This document shows, piece after piece, positions 15,449-28,100 of a stretch of DNA of 64,000 nucleotides. The first letter of the stretch is position 1, and each line of letters begins with the position of its first letter. A program made the translations under genes and the position numbers. The notes below the pieces were generated by a model, which made no database searches, was not told the DNA's origin, and was given only the letters and a program-made list of their open reading frames with translations. Source of the DNA: Pseudomonas sp. TCU-HL1 (GTDB lineage Bacteria > Pseudomonadota > Gammaproteobacteria > Pseudomonadales > Pseudomonadaceae); contig NZ_CP015992.1 in the NCBI RefSeq assembly GCF_001708505.1, positions 5,704,001 to 5,768,000 of the forward strand, read 5' to 3'.

Positions 15449-18145
15449 ATGAAGAGCCATCCCGATGCCGCCAGCCGTACGGTGGCCGAGATAGTGACGC
15501 AGTTGCCCGTCCCTTCGCGGCTGGGCCTGATGCGTTTCGAGCGGCTCAATGAAGCCAGCTGGGCGATGCTTTTCCTCGATCCGGCCTGCGAGCGCCAGTT
15601 CGGCCTGCCAGCCAGCGAACTCTGCGCCCTGATCGACTCCCCCTACGCCAGCCTGATGGAGCCCGAAAGCCGCTACCGGCTGCACGACGAGGTGCAGCTG
15701 CAGCTGGCCGAGTCCCCCCACTACTCCATCCACTACACCTTGCATACGCCCAACGGTCCGCTGCGCATGCTGGAAGTGGGCGAAGCATTCCAGCAGCACG
15801 GGCGCCATTTGCTGCGTGGCTATCTGTTGGTGGCGGGCGAAGCGACAGAACCGAAGGACCGGCTGGTCAACCTCGACCTGGAAGCCCAGAACAACCGGTT
15901 ACGCACCTCGCTGGAGCTCTACCAGCGTTCCCAGGATGACCATCTGCAGCACCTGATCCGCTCCCGTGCGCAGCAAAGCTTGATCGTTCGCCTGGCGCGC
16001 CACCGCTATACCTCCAGCGACCCGGCCGAGGAGGCTGCGCAGCTCATCACCCAGGCGGCCTGCGAAGCCTACGACGTGGCCCGTACCGGCATCTGGGTGT
16101 TCGAAGGCAACCAACTGGTGGCGGTCAGCCTCTTCCGCCGCGACCAGGATCACCACGAGCACCCGCGCTCGATCGACATGAGCCAGTTCCCGCACTACCT
16201 GGAAGCCCTTCACAGCGGCCGCGCCATCGACGCGCACAAGGCCCAGAGCGACCCCCGCACCAGCGAGCTGACCAAAGGCTACCTCCACCCCCAGGGCATC
16301 ACCGCCATGCTCGATGCCAGCATCCGCATCGGCGGCGAAGTGGTGGGCGTGCTCTGCCTGGAGCACATCGGTGCGCCACGGGTCTGGCAGAGCGATGAAA
16401 TCGCCTTCGCCGGCGAACTGGCCGACCAGTTCGCCCAAGTCATGGTCAACCAGCAGCGGCGCCACGCCACCAGCGCCTTGCACCTGTTCCAGCGCGCCGT
16501 GGAACAGAGCGCCAGCGCCTTCCTGCTGGTGGACCGCGACGGCCTGGTGGAGTACGTCAACCCCAGCTTCACCGCCATCACCCAGTACAGCGCCGACGAA
16601 GTACACGGCCGCCGGCTGTCGGACCTGCCGGCGCTGGAGAATCTCAGCGAGCTCTTGTTCGACACCCGTTCGGGGCTGGCCGCCTGCAACAGCTGGCAGG
16701 GCGAGTTCCGCAGCCGGCGCAAGAACCTCGAGCCCTATTGGGGGCAGCTGTCGATCTCCAAGGTGTTCGGCGAGGACGGCGAGCTCACCCACTACATCGG
16801 CATCTACGAGGACGTCACCCAGAGCAAGCTGGCCCAGCAGCGCATCGAGAAGCTGGCCTACACCGACAATCTCACCGGCCTCGGCAATCGCCCCTACTTC
16901 ATCCGCACCCTCGAAGAGCGATTCCGCAGCGACCACGACACCCCGCTCTGCCTGCTGCTGGTGGACATCGACAACTTCAAGCGAATCAACGACAGCCTGG
17001 GCCACCAGACCGGCGACAAGCTGCTGGTGAGCCTGGCCCGGCGCCTGCGCAACAGCCTGAGCCCAAACGGCATCCTGGCGCGCTTCGCCAGCAACGAGTT
17101 TGCGGTCCTGCTCGACGGCTCCGACCTGGAAAGTGGTCGCCGCATTGCCGCCCAGGTCCTGCAGACCCTGGACAAACCGCTGTTCGTCGACAACCAGTTG
17201 ATCAGCGTCACCGGATCCCTGGGCCTGGCGTGCGCCCCCGTGCATGGGCGTGACCCGCAAACACTGATGAAACATGCCGGTCTTGCGCTGCACAAGGCCA
17301 AGGCCAACGGTAAACACCAGTTGCAGCTGTTCACCGAAGCGCTGAACGCCGAGGCCAGTTACAAGCTGTTCGTCGAGAACAACCTGCGCCGCGCCCTGGC
17401 GCAGAACGAGCTGGAAGTCTTCTACCAGCCCAAGCTGTGCCTCAAGAGTGGCCAGTTGCTGGGCATGGAAGCACTGCTGCGCTGGCACCATCCGGAAAAG
17501 GGCATGATCAGCCCGGACCAGTTCATCAGCGTGGCGGAAGAGACCGGCATGATCATCCCCATCGGCAAATGGGTGATCCGCGAAGCCTGCCGCATGAGCA
17601 AGCGCATCGCCACCGCCGGGCTGGGCGAGCTGCAGGTGGCAATCAACCTGTCGCCCAAGCAGTTCAGCGACCCCGACCTGGTAGGCTCCATCGCCGCCAT
17701 CCTCCATGAGGAACAACTGCCGCCCAGGCAATTGGAACTGGAGCTCACCGAAGGCCTGCTGCTGGAAGCCACCGACGATACCCGCCAACAGCTCAACCAC
17801 TTGAAGAGCCTGGGCCTGACCCTGGCCATGGACGACTTTGGCACCGGCTACTCGTCGCTCAGCTACCTGAAGAAATTCCCCATCGACGTGATCAAGATCG
17901 ATCGCAGCTTCATCAAGGACATTCCCGAAAACCAGGACGACAAGGAGATCACCTCCGCCGTGATCGCCATGGCCCACAAGCTCAAGCTCAAAGTGGTCGC
18001 CGAGGGGATCGAGACCGCGGCCCAGTTGGGCTTCCTGCGTCGCCAGCATTGCGACGTCGGCCAGGGTTACCTGTTCGACAAGCCGATTTCCGGCGAGCAC
18101 CTGTTCGAGAACCTGGGCCGTTATCCCCGCCGCAAAGGTACGTGA
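15449..18145 (+). CDS. dipA: c-di-GMP phosphodiesterase DipA (PAS-GAF-PAS-degenerate GGDEF-EAL)
   Basis: 898 residues from ATG 15449 (MKSHPDAASR). An in-frame GTG at 15431 is possible, but the ATG fits the family length. Order: PAS-like N-terminus, coiled segment, GAF domain (about 180-330), PAS/PAC (about 345-460), GGDEF domain (about 465-620) and EAL domain (about 635-890). The GGDEF signature is ASNEF (547-551), so it should not make c-di-GMP but may bind GTP to regulate the EAL domain. The EAL part is complete: EALLRW (674), DDFGTGYSSL, VIKID and VAEGIE. In P. aeruginosa, DipA/Pch lowers c-di-GMP for biofilm dispersal and chemotaxis. No transmembrane segment is seen; cytoplasmic. Confidence 0.93.
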   Translation: MKSHPDAASRTVAEIVTQLPVPSRLGLMRFERLNEASWAMLFLDPACERQFGLPASELCALIDSPYASLMEPESRYRLHDEVQLQLAESPHYSIHYTLHTPNGPLRMLEVGEAFQQHGRHLLRGYLLVAGEATEPKDRLVNLDLEAQNNRLRTSLELYQRSQDDHLQHLIRSRAQQSLIVRLARHRYTSSDPAEEAAQLITQAACEAYDVARTGIWVFEGNQLVAVSLFRRDQDHHEHPRSIDMSQFPHYLEALHSGRAIDAHKAQSDPRTSELTKGYLHPQGITAMLDASIRIGGEVVGVLCLEHIGAPRVWQSDEIAFAGELADQFAQVMVNQQRRHATSALHLFQRAVEQSASAFLLVDRDGLVEYVNPSFTAITQYSADEVHGRRLSDLPALENLSELLFDTRSGLAACNSWQGEFRSRRKNLEPYWGQLSISKVFGEDGELTHYIGIYEDVTQSKLAQQRIEKLAYTDNLTGLGNRPYFIRTLEERFRSDHDTPLCLLLVDIDNFKRINDSLGHQTGDKLLVSLARRLRNSLSPNGILARFASNEFAVLLDGSDLESGRRIAAQVLQTLDKPLFVDNQLISVTGSLGLACAPVHGRDPQTLMKHAGLALHKAKANGKHQLQLFTEALNAEASYKLFVENNLRRALAQNELEVFYQPKLCLKSGQLLGMEALLRWHHPEKGMISPDQFISVAEETGMIIPIGKWVIREACRMSKRIATAGLGELQVAINLSPKQFSDPDLVGSIAAILHEEQLPPRQLELELTEGLLLEATDDTRQQLNHLKSLGLTLAMDDFGTGYSSLSYLKKFPIDVIKIDRSFIKDIPENQDDKEITSAVIAMAHKLKLKVVAEGIETAAQLGFLRRQHCDVGQGYLFDKPISGEHLFENLGRYPRRKGT

Positions 18146-18195
18146 GACGCGGTAACATCGACCAACGCCGTATTCAGGAAACGAGGAGAAGGCCG

Positions 18196-18882
18196 ATGGT
18201 CCTGCGTTCACAAATACTCGCCCACAGACTCGAGCTGCCCAGCGCCGCCCAGGCCCTTCCCGGCCGCGAAGCGCCGATGCCGGTGCCCGCCAGCCATTAC
18301 GTCAACGGCTGTCCGCTGCAGGGGCCCTTCCCCGCCGGCCTGCAAGTAGCACAGTTCGGCCTGGGTTGTTTCTGGGGCGCGGAGCGACGCTTCTGGCAAC
18401 AGCCTGGGGTCTGGACCACCGCCGTGGGCTACGCCGGCGGCTTCACACCGAACCCGACCTACGACGAAGTCTGCTCCGGCCTGACCGGCCACACTGAAGT
18501 GGTGCTGGTGGTGTTCGATCCGCGAGAAACCAGTTTCGACGATCTGCTGAAAGTGTTCTGGGAAGCGCACAACCCGACCCAGGGCATGCGTCAGGGCAAT
18601 GACGTCGGCACCCAGTACCGTTCGGCCATCTACATCTACGACGCAGACCAACTCGCCGCCGCCCGTGCCAGCCTGGAAATCTTCCAGGCCGAACTGGAAA
18701 AAGCCGGTTTTGGCGCCATCACCACCGAAATCGGTGAGGCTCCCACCTTCTATTACGCCGAGGCCTATCACCAGCAATACCTGGCGAAGAATCCCGGCGG
18801 TTACTGCGGCCTGGGCGGCACCGGGGTGTGCCTGCCCGCCGGAAGAAGGGCAGGCGGGGTGGGTGCCGAAGGATTAGACTGA
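18196..18882 (+). CDS. msrA: peptide-methionine (S)-S-oxide reductase
   Basis: 228 residues from ATG 18196, which has a strong GAGGAGAA ribosome site just upstream; a longer in-frame extension overlaps dipA and is unlikely. Reduces methionine-S-sulfoxide in proteins and free methionine. The catalytic Cys is C58 in GLGCFWGAERRF. TGHTEVV, NPTQGMRQGNDVGTQYRS and the C-terminal resolving-Cys region NPGGYCGLGGTGVCLP are present. About 13 residues follow that point (AGRRAGGVGAEGLD), a small tail beyond the length I recall for P. aeruginosa MsrA. It sits between two c-di-GMP genes on the same strand. Confidence 0.95.
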   Translation: MVLRSQILAHRLELPSAAQALPGREAPMPVPASHYVNGCPLQGPFPAGLQVAQFGLGCFWGAERRFWQQPGVWTTAVGYAGGFTPNPTYDEVCSGLTGHTEVVLVVFDPRETSFDDLLKVFWEAHNPTQGMRQGNDVGTQYRSAIYIYDADQLAAARASLEIFQAELEKAGFGAITTEIGEAPTFYYAEAYHQQYLAKNPGGYCGLGGTGVCLPAGRRAGGVGAEGLD

Positions 18883-18911
18883 CGTGGCCAATCGCCACCT
18901 GATCGCCCGAT

Positions 18912-20165
18912 ATGCCGCCCCAAGCCCACTACATCCAACCCGAACAGCTCTGCATCGGCCTCTACATCCAACTGGAACTGGGCTGGTGGGAGCACGACTT
19001 CGCCTTCAGCAATTTCAAGGTCAAGGACGAGGCCCAGATCAGGTCGCTGCAAGCCCTCGGCCTGCAGCGACTGCGCTACGACCCGTCCCGCAGCGACTGC
19101 GAGCCGCTGCCATTGCCCTCCACAGCCGACGAGCAACCCGAAGCGCCAGCAGTAGAAGATCCCCAGGTCCGGGCGCGACAAGTACGCGTCGAGAAGCTCC
19201 GCCATCTTCGCCAGCGCGTGGCCGAAGTGGATCGCCGCTTCATCCAGGCCAGCCAGCAGGTCAAGACACTGAACCAGACCTTGCGCAGCCGCCCGGAAGA
19301 AGCGGTCAAGCAGGCCGGGGCCATCGTCGTCGAACTGGTCGAAACCCTGCTCGGTGGAACAGGCGCAGTGCTTCACAGCATCACCGGCAAGGCAGCTGAA
19401 GACAGCTATTTCCACGCCCTTAACGTGACCGTTCTGGCCCTGCTGCTGGGCCGCCAGTTGGGCCTGGATACCGAGGCCTGCCACAGCCTTGGCCTGGGCG
19501 CCCTCTTGCATGACATAGGCAAGCTGGAGGTCCCCAGCAAGGTGCTGCTGAAAAGTGAGCCCCTGACCAAGCCCGAGCAGCAGTTCCTGCAGCTGCATAC
19601 CGATTTCGGCCTGAAGATGGGACAACGCCTGATGCTCGACGACGAGGTGCTGCGCATCATTCACGAGCACCACGAACACTGTGATGGAAGCGGTTACCCG
19701 CGTGGCCTGCGGGAAGCAGGAATTGATCGCCTGAGCAAACTGGTGACGATCACCAACCAGTTCGACAACCTCTGCAACCCCCTGGACCCACGCAGCGCGC
19801 TCAGCCCCCACGAGGCCCTGGCGCTGATGTTCAAGCAGCAGCGCTCGCGCTTCGACGAGGTGGCCCTGAAGGCCTTCATACGCGCCATGGGGATCTACCC
19901 GCCCGGCAGCCTGGTGCAGCTGGAGGACGAACGCTACGCCCTGGTGCTGGGAGGAAACCCGACCCAGCCACTGAAGCCGACGCTGATCCTCCACGACCCG
20001 GCCGTGCCCAAGCAGGAAGCACTGATCCTGGACCTGGAGCAGGAACCGGGCCTGGCCATCACCCGCAGCTTGCGCCCGGCACAGCTACCGCTGGAGGTGC
20101 TGGAATATCTCAGCCCCCGTCGGCAACTGAGCTACTTCATCGAGCCGCAACCGGGACGCGGCTGA
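18912..20165 (+). CDS. DUF3391 / HD-GYP domain protein, predicted c-di-GMP phosphodiesterase
   Basis: 417 residues. The N-terminal DUF3391-like region (IQPEQLCIGLYIQLELGWWEH) precedes a HD-GYP phosphodiesterase domain. Metal-binding HD is H200-D201 in LLHDIGKLEVP; the GYP signature is intact in HHEHCDGSGYPRGL (G261-Y262-P263). Expected to hydrolyse c-di-GMP to pGpG/GMP using a bi- or trinuclear iron or manganese site. Cytoplasmic, with no transmembrane segment. It starts 29 bases after msrA and may be cotranscribed with msrA and dipA, giving a small c-di-GMP turnover group. The start lacks a strong Shine-Dalgarno sequence. Confidence 0.92.
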   Translation: MPPQAHYIQPEQLCIGLYIQLELGWWEHDFAFSNFKVKDEAQIRSLQALGLQRLRYDPSRSDCEPLPLPSTADEQPEAPAVEDPQVRARQVRVEKLRHLRQRVAEVDRRFIQASQQVKTLNQTLRSRPEEAVKQAGAIVVELVETLLGGTGAVLHSITGKAAEDSYFHALNVTVLALLLGRQLGLDTEACHSLGLGALLHDIGKLEVPSKVLLKSEPLTKPEQQFLQLHTDFGLKMGQRLMLDDEVLRIIHEHHEHCDGSGYPRGLREAGIDRLSKLVTITNQFDNLCNPLDPRSALSPHEALALMFKQQRSRFDEVALKAFIRAMGIYPPGSLVQLEDERYALVLGGNPTQPLKPTLILHDPAVPKQEALILDLEQEPGLAITRSLRPAQLPLEVLEYLSPRRQLSYFIEPQPGRG

Positions 20166-20186
20166 TCCCGGCGCAGCACGGCCGGA

Positions 20187-21026
20187 TCACTCCTCGATCA
20201 GCCAGTCCAGCTGCCAGCCACCCTTGCTCTGGGCGAGGCGCTCAGCGAGCCAGGGCAGGACCTGGCGCAGTTCATCCTCGATGCCCCACGGCGGGTTGAC
20301 GATCGCCAGCCCGGAGCCGTTCAGCCCGGAGTCTGCCGAGTCAGTCGCGTGCACCCGCAGCTCTGCACGCAGCAGCTTGGGCGCACCACTGGCTTGCAGG
20401 CCTTGGTAGAAACGCTTGAGCTGGCGCTGATCCTTGATCGGGTACCAGATGACGACTACCACCTGACGCATGCGTCCAATGGCTTCCTTCAACGCCGTGA
20501 CGCAACGCTCAAGCTCGTCGGCTTGCTCGAAGGGCGGGTCGATCAGCATCAGCGCGCGCTTTTCCGGCGCCGGCAGCATTGCTCGGGGCAGGTGCCAACC
20601 CTCGCCCAGATGAACGGCAACACGGCGATCACCGGCCATGTTGTCTTTCAGCAGCAGTCCGTCTTGCGGGTGCTTCTCGTTGAGCTGGACGCGGTCCTGG
20701 GGACGCGTGAGGCGCCGCGCCAGCTCCGGCGAACCGGGGTAGTAGCGCAGACTGCCGTCCGGGTTCAGGTCATGGATTACCCGCAGGTAATCGTCCATCG
20801 GTGCCGGCAGGTCAGGCAGGTCCCAGAGGCGGCCGATGCCTTCGCGCCATTCGTCGGTGCGACTGGCCTGATCGCCCAGGAGGTCATACAGGCCGACGCC
20901 AGCGTGGCTATCGAGGTAGGCGAAAGGTGCGTCCTTGCGCGACAACAGGGCGATCAGGCGGGCCAGGGTGAAATGTTTGAGCACGTCGGCGTGGTTGCCG
21001 GCGTGAAAGGCGTGGCGGTAGTTCAT
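20187..21026 (-). CDS. rlmJ: 23S rRNA (adenine2030-N6)-methyltransferase RlmJ
   Basis: 279 residues from ATG 21026 (MNYRHAFHAGNHADVLKH), matching the 280-residue E. coli enzyme; the eight residues encoded upstream are not family-like. SAM-dependent methyltransferase modifying A2030 of 23S rRNA. It has YLDSHAGVGLYDL in the SAM-binding region and the N6-adenine catalytic motif DPPFE in ALMLIDPPFEQ. Convergent with the HD-GYP gene (22 bases between stops) and divergent from the acyl-CoA dehydrogenase gene. Confidence 0.93.
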   Translation of the reverse strand: MNYRHAFHAGNHADVLKHFTLARLIALLSRKDAPFAYLDSHAGVGLYDLLGDQASRTDEWREGIGRLWDLPDLPAPMDDYLRVIHDLNPDGSLRYYPGSPELARRLTRPQDRVQLNEKHPQDGLLLKDNMAGDRRVAVHLGEGWHLPRAMLPAPEKRALMLIDPPFEQADELERCVTALKEAIGRMRQVVVVIWYPIKDQRQLKRFYQGLQASGAPKLLRAELRVHATDSADSGLNGSGLAIVNPPWGIEDELRQVLPWLAERLAQSKGGWQLDWLIEE

Positions 21027-21162
21027 GGGGAATCCTCGCAAGGCGCGCATTCTACCAGTCAGCGCCCCATCACGGCTTCACCCCCTTTATCACGGTCATG
21101 GATGTTACTAGGCGCTCTTCATTCACCGATCTAGACTCCGCTGATCCCACCGGAGAGCGACC

Positions 21163-22965
<1,803 letters not shown>

Positions 22966-22986
22966 CCCTTTTCCAGGGTTCTTCAC

Positions 22987-23012
22987 GCCCCGCGCACATG
23001 CGGGGCTTTTTT
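22987..23012 (+). terminator. rho-independent terminator after acyl-CoA dehydrogenase gene
   Basis: GCCCCGC (22987-22993) pairs with GCGGGGC (23000-23006), followed by six T residues. Confidence 0.9.
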
Positions 23013-23205
23013 ATGCCTGCCACCCGGCGCTGCCGATCCGGCCCTACCCGTCCGGACAGCCTAACCACCCGACGCGGAGTTTCCTCGGAATTTGTGCCGA
23101 TCAGTGCTTGCGGCCCTTTGCGGGTCGCAGGTTAGAATCCGGCTGGCATGCACGCTGCATGCACCCTCCCCGTTTCATCGAATATCACGCCAGGAGCTTC
23201 ATTAC

Positions 23206-24948
23206 GTGGACGCAGCAGCCATCAATAGCCTGTTCCTGATCGGCGCATTGCTGGTCGGCGCAAGCATTCTGGTGAGCTCGTTCTCCTCGCGTCTTGGCAT
23301 CCCGATCCTGGTTATCATCCTCGCTGTCGGCATGATCGCCGGCGTCGACGGGCCAGGCGGCATCGGTTTCAGCAACTACCCACTGGCCTATCTGGTGGGC
23401 AACCTGGCACTGGCGATCATCCTGCTCGACGGTGGTCTGCGAACGCGGGTTTCCAGCTTCCGTGTGGCCCTCTGGCCGGCCCTGTCGCTGGCCACGGTCG
23501 GCGTGCTGATCACCACCGGCCTGACCGGCGTGGCCGCCGCCTGGCTGTTCAACCTCGACCTCATGCAGGGCCTTCTGATCGGCGCCATCGTCGGCTCCAC
23601 GGACGCCGCTGCGGTGTTCTCGCTGCTCGGCGGCAAGGGCCTCAACGAGCGGGTCACCGCCACCCTGGAGATCGAATCCGGCAGCAACGACCCGATGGCG
23701 GTGTTCCTCACCGTCACCCTGATCGACATGCTGGCCAAGGGGCAGACCGATATCAGCCTCAGCTTCCTCGCCCACCTGCTCAGGGAATTCGGCATCGGCT
23801 CCCTGCTCGGCCTCACCGGTGGCTGGCTGCTGCTGCAGATGATCAATCGCATCAACCTGCCGAACGGGCTCTACCCGCTGCTGGTGGTCAGTGGGGGCCT
23901 GCTGACCTTCGCCCTGACCAACACCCTGCACGGCAGCGGCATCCTCGCCGCCTACCTCTGCGGCCTGGTGCTGGGCAACCGTCCGATCCGCAGCCGCCAC
24001 AGCATCCTGCACATGCTCGATGGCATGACCTGGCTGGCACAGATCGGCATGTTCCTCGTCCTCGGCCTGCTGGTAACGCCCCACGACATGCTGCCCATCG
24101 CCATCCCGGCCCTGGGCTTGGCACTGTGGATGATCCTCTTCGCACGCCCGCTCTCGGTACTGGTCGGCCTGGCGCCCTTCCGCGCCTTCCATACCCGCGA
24201 AAAGGCGTTCATCGCCTGGGTGGGCCTGCGCGGTGCGGTTCCCATCATCCTCGCGGTGTTCCCGTTGATGGCCGGACTGCCCAACGCCCAGCTGTTCTTC
24301 AACCTGGCTTTCTTCATCGTGCTGGTCTCCCTGGTGCTGCAAGGCACCAGTCTGCCCTGGGCCGCGAAGCTGCTGCGGGTGACCGTACCGCCGGAGCCGG
24401 CCCCCATTTCCCGCACCGGCCTGGAAGTCCACCCCACCAGCGAGTGGGAGCTGTTCGTCTATCGCCTGGGTGCCGAAAAATGGTGCATCGGCGCGGCCCT
24501 TCGCGAACTGAAGATGCCCGAAGGCACCCGTATCGCGGCACTGTTCCGTGGCAAGGAACTGTTGCACCCCTCGGGCAGTACCACCCTGGACGCCGGCGAC
24601 ATCCTTTGCGTGGTCGGCCATGAACACGACCTGCCCGCCCTCGGCAAATTGTTCAGCCAGGCGCCGCAACGCGGCCTGGACCTGCGCTTCTTCGGTGACT
24701 TCGTGCTGGAGGGCGATGCCCAGCTCTCGGCCGTGGCCTCGCTCTACGGTCTCAAGCTTGGCGAACAGGACGGCCAGATGCCGCTGGGCCGCTTCATCTC
24801 CCACGAGATCGGCGGCGAGCCGGTCGTGGGCGACCAGGTGGAGTGGAACGGCCTGACCTGGACGGTCGCGCTGATGGAAGGGAACAAGGTGCGCAAAGTA
24901 GGCGTCAAATTTCCCGAAGGGCAGTCCCGCCCCGGCCTGTTCCTCTGA
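23206..24948 (+). CDS. potassium or sodium/proton antiporter, NhaP2/CvrA type
   Basis: 580 residues from a GTG at 23206 with AGGAGC about 9 bases upstream; longer in-frame starts lack support. CPA1-family inner-membrane antiporter with about 12 hydrophobic segments; GSTDAAAVFSLLGGKGL and ESGSNDPMAVFLT carry the acidic ion-translocation residues. A cytoplasmic tail follows from about residue 400: a TrkA-C-like regulatory domain (WELFVYRLGAEKW...) and a CorC/HlyC-like domain. Relatives exchange K+ (and Na+) for H+ in pH and osmotic balance. Cation preference is uncertain. Confidence 0.9.
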   Translation: MDAAAINSLFLIGALLVGASILVSSFSSRLGIPILVIILAVGMIAGVDGPGGIGFSNYPLAYLVGNLALAIILLDGGLRTRVSSFRVALWPALSLATVGVLITTGLTGVAAAWLFNLDLMQGLLIGAIVGSTDAAAVFSLLGGKGLNERVTATLEIESGSNDPMAVFLTVTLIDMLAKGQTDISLSFLAHLLREFGIGSLLGLTGGWLLLQMINRINLPNGLYPLLVVSGGLLTFALTNTLHGSGILAAYLCGLVLGNRPIRSRHSILHMLDGMTWLAQIGMFLVLGLLVTPHDMLPIAIPALGLALWMILFARPLSVLVGLAPFRAFHTREKAFIAWVGLRGAVPIILAVFPLMAGLPNAQLFFNLAFFIVLVSLVLQGTSLPWAAKLLRVTVPPEPAPISRTGLEVHPTSEWELFVYRLGAEKWCIGAALRELKMPEGTRIAALFRGKELLHPSGSTTLDAGDILCVVGHEHDLPALGKLFSQAPQRGLDLRFFGDFVLEGDAQLSAVASLYGLKLGEQDGQMPLGRFISHEIGGEPVVGDQVEWNGLTWTVALMEGNKVRKVGVKFPEGQSRPGLFL

Positions 24949-24990
24949 AGGAGCCCATCCGGGACGGCCCTTTTCGTAACCTTCAGGAAT

Positions 24991-25020
24991 CCGTGGGTTC
25001 GCCGCGATGCGAACCCGGAT
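24991..25020. repeat. inverted repeat between antiporter and mscK-type gene
   Basis: GGGTTCGC (24995-25002) and GCGAACCC (25009-25016) are perfectly complementary with a 6-base loop, and ATCC/GGAT extend the dyad with a small bulge. There is no T-run, so either weak termination or an operator. The rest of 24949-25103 shows nothing clear. Confidence 0.5.
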
Positions 25021-25103
25021 AACAACCGCTCGTGCCAGCCGGCCCCGTCATGCCCGCCCTGGCATATCATTAGCCGCATTCGAACCCGAGCTGCCCCATC
25101 GCG

Positions 25104-28100
25104 ATGATTGCTTCCTTGCGCACCCTTTTCGCTGCCGCCCTGCTGGGCCTCTACCTTTCCCCGGCCTACCTGCATGCTGCCCCCACGGCGGGCGCCATCA
25201 TGCCCAAACCGGCCGCCGCACCGGCCGACAGCAGGGCCGCGGGCGAGGCACCGGCCAAACCCACTGCCGAAGAACAGACCCAGGCGTTCGTGGCCAGCGC
25301 GGAGGAAAGCCAGAAGAACCTGGCGACCCTCAAGCGCCAACTGAGCGACGCCCCCCGGTTGATCGCCGAATCTCAACGCGAACTCACCCGACTCATGGGC
25401 GCCGCGCCGGTGCCCATGAAAGAGCGCCACGGCAAGTCCGAACTCACGCAGCTGGAGAAGCTGCTGGACCAGCGCAGCAATGAGCAGGCCGAGCTGCAGA
25501 AATCGCTCGCCGAAGCCAACAGCCTGATCATCACCTCCCAGACCCGTCCGGAGCGCGCCCAGGCCGAGATCAGTACCAACCAGACGCGCACCCAGCAGAT
25601 CAACAACATCCTCAAGACAGGCAAGGACGGCGGTAAGACCATCGGCGACAACCAACGCCAACTGCTCGGCGCCGAACTAGCCGCCCTCGCCGCGCAGACC
25701 GAACTGCGCCGCGAAGAGCTGGCCGGCAACAGCCTGCTGCAGGACCTGGGCAACGCCCGCCGCGACCTGCTCATGGAGCGCATCCGCCGCCTGGAACAGG
25801 AAACCCTGGACCTGCAATCGCTGATCAACGAAATGCGCCGGGAAAGCTCGGAGCAGACGGTGGCCGAGCTCTCCCGCGATGCCGACAAGGCGACTCCGGA
25901 CAGCCTCGTGGCAAAGGAAAGTGGCATCAACCTGAAGATGTCCGACTACCTGCTGCGCGCGACCGACCGCCTCAACGAACTAACCCGGCAGAACCTGCAG
26001 ACCCGCCAGCAACTGGACAACCTCAGCCAGGCCGACCAGGCCCTGGAAGAGCAGATCAGCGTGCTCAAGGGCAGCCTCCTGCTGGCCAAGATCCTCTATC
26101 AGCAGAAGCAGGCCCTGCCGCAACTGGACCTGGACAACAACCTGGCTGACGAAATCGCCGACATCCGCCTCTACCAGTTCGAACTGAACCAGCAGCGCGA
26201 CCACCTGACCAACCCGCAGGCCTACGTCGACACCCTGCTGGCCGAGCAGCCTCCGGAACAGGTCACTCCGGAGCTGAAGACCACCCTGATGGATCTCATC
26301 TCCACCCGTAGCGAGCTCCTGGATCGCCTGAGCCGCGAACTCAATACCCTGCTCAACGAGTCCATCACCCTGCAGCTCAACCAGAAGCAGCTGCAGGAGA
26401 CCTCGCTGACCCTGCGCAACACCCTCGACGAGCAGATGTTCTGGATTCCCAGCAACAAGCCGCTGGATCTCAACTGGCTGAAATCCACCCCGCACCTGCT
26501 CGAGCGCCAGCTGGTGGAGATGCCCTGGGGCTCGGGCGTGCGCGAACTGGGTGAAGGCCTGGTGGACCGTCCCTGGCTGTTCCTGCCGCTGCTGCTGGTG
26601 ATCGGCGGCCTGCTGTGGAAGCGCCGCTACCTGTACGGCAAGCTCAACGAGATCAACCAGGACGTCGGCCACTTCAAGCGTGACAGCCAGTTGCACACGC
26701 CTATGGCCCTGTTCCTCACCGTACTGCTGGCCCTGCCGGTCAGCCTGTTCCTCGCCCTCTGCGGTTTCGCCCTGCAGATCGACGCCCGAGGCCAGAACGC
26801 CACCCTGGGCGCCGCCCTGATGGAGATGGCACAAGCCTGGATGGTGTTCTACACGCTCTATCGGATTCTCGCCCCGGGCGGCGTCGCCGAGCTGCACTTC
26901 CACTGGGATCGCCCGCAAGTGGCCTTCCTGCGCAGCCAGATTCGCCGCCTCGGCGGCGTGGTCATGGCACTGGTGGCGATCGTCACGGTGGCTGAACACC
27001 AGCCGGCAGCGCTGGCCGACGACATCATCGGCGTGCTCGTGGTGCTGAGCTGCTATGCCCTGATGACCCTGGTGCTGAGCAACCTGCTGCTGGCCGAACC
27101 CATGCGCGAGCAGACCTCGCCCTTCCGCCTGCTGATCGGCGTCGCCTTCACGCTGCTGCCACTGGCGCTCATAGTCGCCGTGGGCTTCGGCTACTACTAC
27201 ACCTCACTCAAGCTCACCGACCGGCTGATCAACACCCTTTACCTGCTGATCCTCCTGCTCCTGGTCGAGGCCACCTTCGTCCGCGGCCTGTCCGTGGCGG
27301 CGCGGCGACTGGCCTACCAGCGCGTACTCGCCAAGCGCCAGACGCAGACCAAGGAAAACGCCGAGGGCGAGGAAGTGGTGGTGGAAGAGCCGACCCTCGA
27401 CATCGAGAAGGTCAACCTGCAATCGCTGCGCCTGATCCGCCTGGCCCTGCTGGGCGTATTCATCACCTGCCTGTACCTGGTCTGGGCCGATCTGATCAGC
27501 GTGTTCGCCTACCTTGACCAGGTCACCCTCTACCAGTACTCCAGCGGGACCGGCGACGCCGCCACCCAGGTCCCCATCAGCCTGCTGGACGTGGTCGGCG
27601 CGCTGATCATCGCCGGCATCACCACGGCGCTCGCGCGCAACCTGCCAGGCCTTCTCGAAGTGCTGGTGCTGTCGCGACTGAAGCTGGCCCAGGGCAGCTC
27701 CTATGCCACCACCACCTTGCTGTCCTATGCGATCGCTGGCATCGGTTTCGTCAGCGCGCTGTCCACCCTCGGGGTCAGCTGGGACAAGCTGCAGTGGCTG
27801 GTGGCGGCCCTCTCGGTGGGCATCGGCTTCGGCATGCAGGCGATCTTCGCCAACTTCATCTCCGGCCTGATCCTGCTGTTCGAGCGCCCCGTGCGAATCG
27901 GCGACCTGGTCACCATCGGCACCGTCACCGGCACGGTGAACCGCATCCGCATCCGCGCCACGCACATCACCGACAGCGACCGCAAGGAAGTGATCGTGCC
28001 AAACCAGACCTTCCTCACCAGCCAGTTGATCAACTGGACCTTGACCGACACCGTCACCCGCATCGTGCTGGTGTACAACGTCAATCGCGGCGCCGACCTG

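Noticed and set aside
13097..18211. Long antisense frames opposite aceF (903 codons) and dipA (770 codons)
   Set aside because: Mirror images of well-supported genes; low-complexity composition and no ribosome sites.
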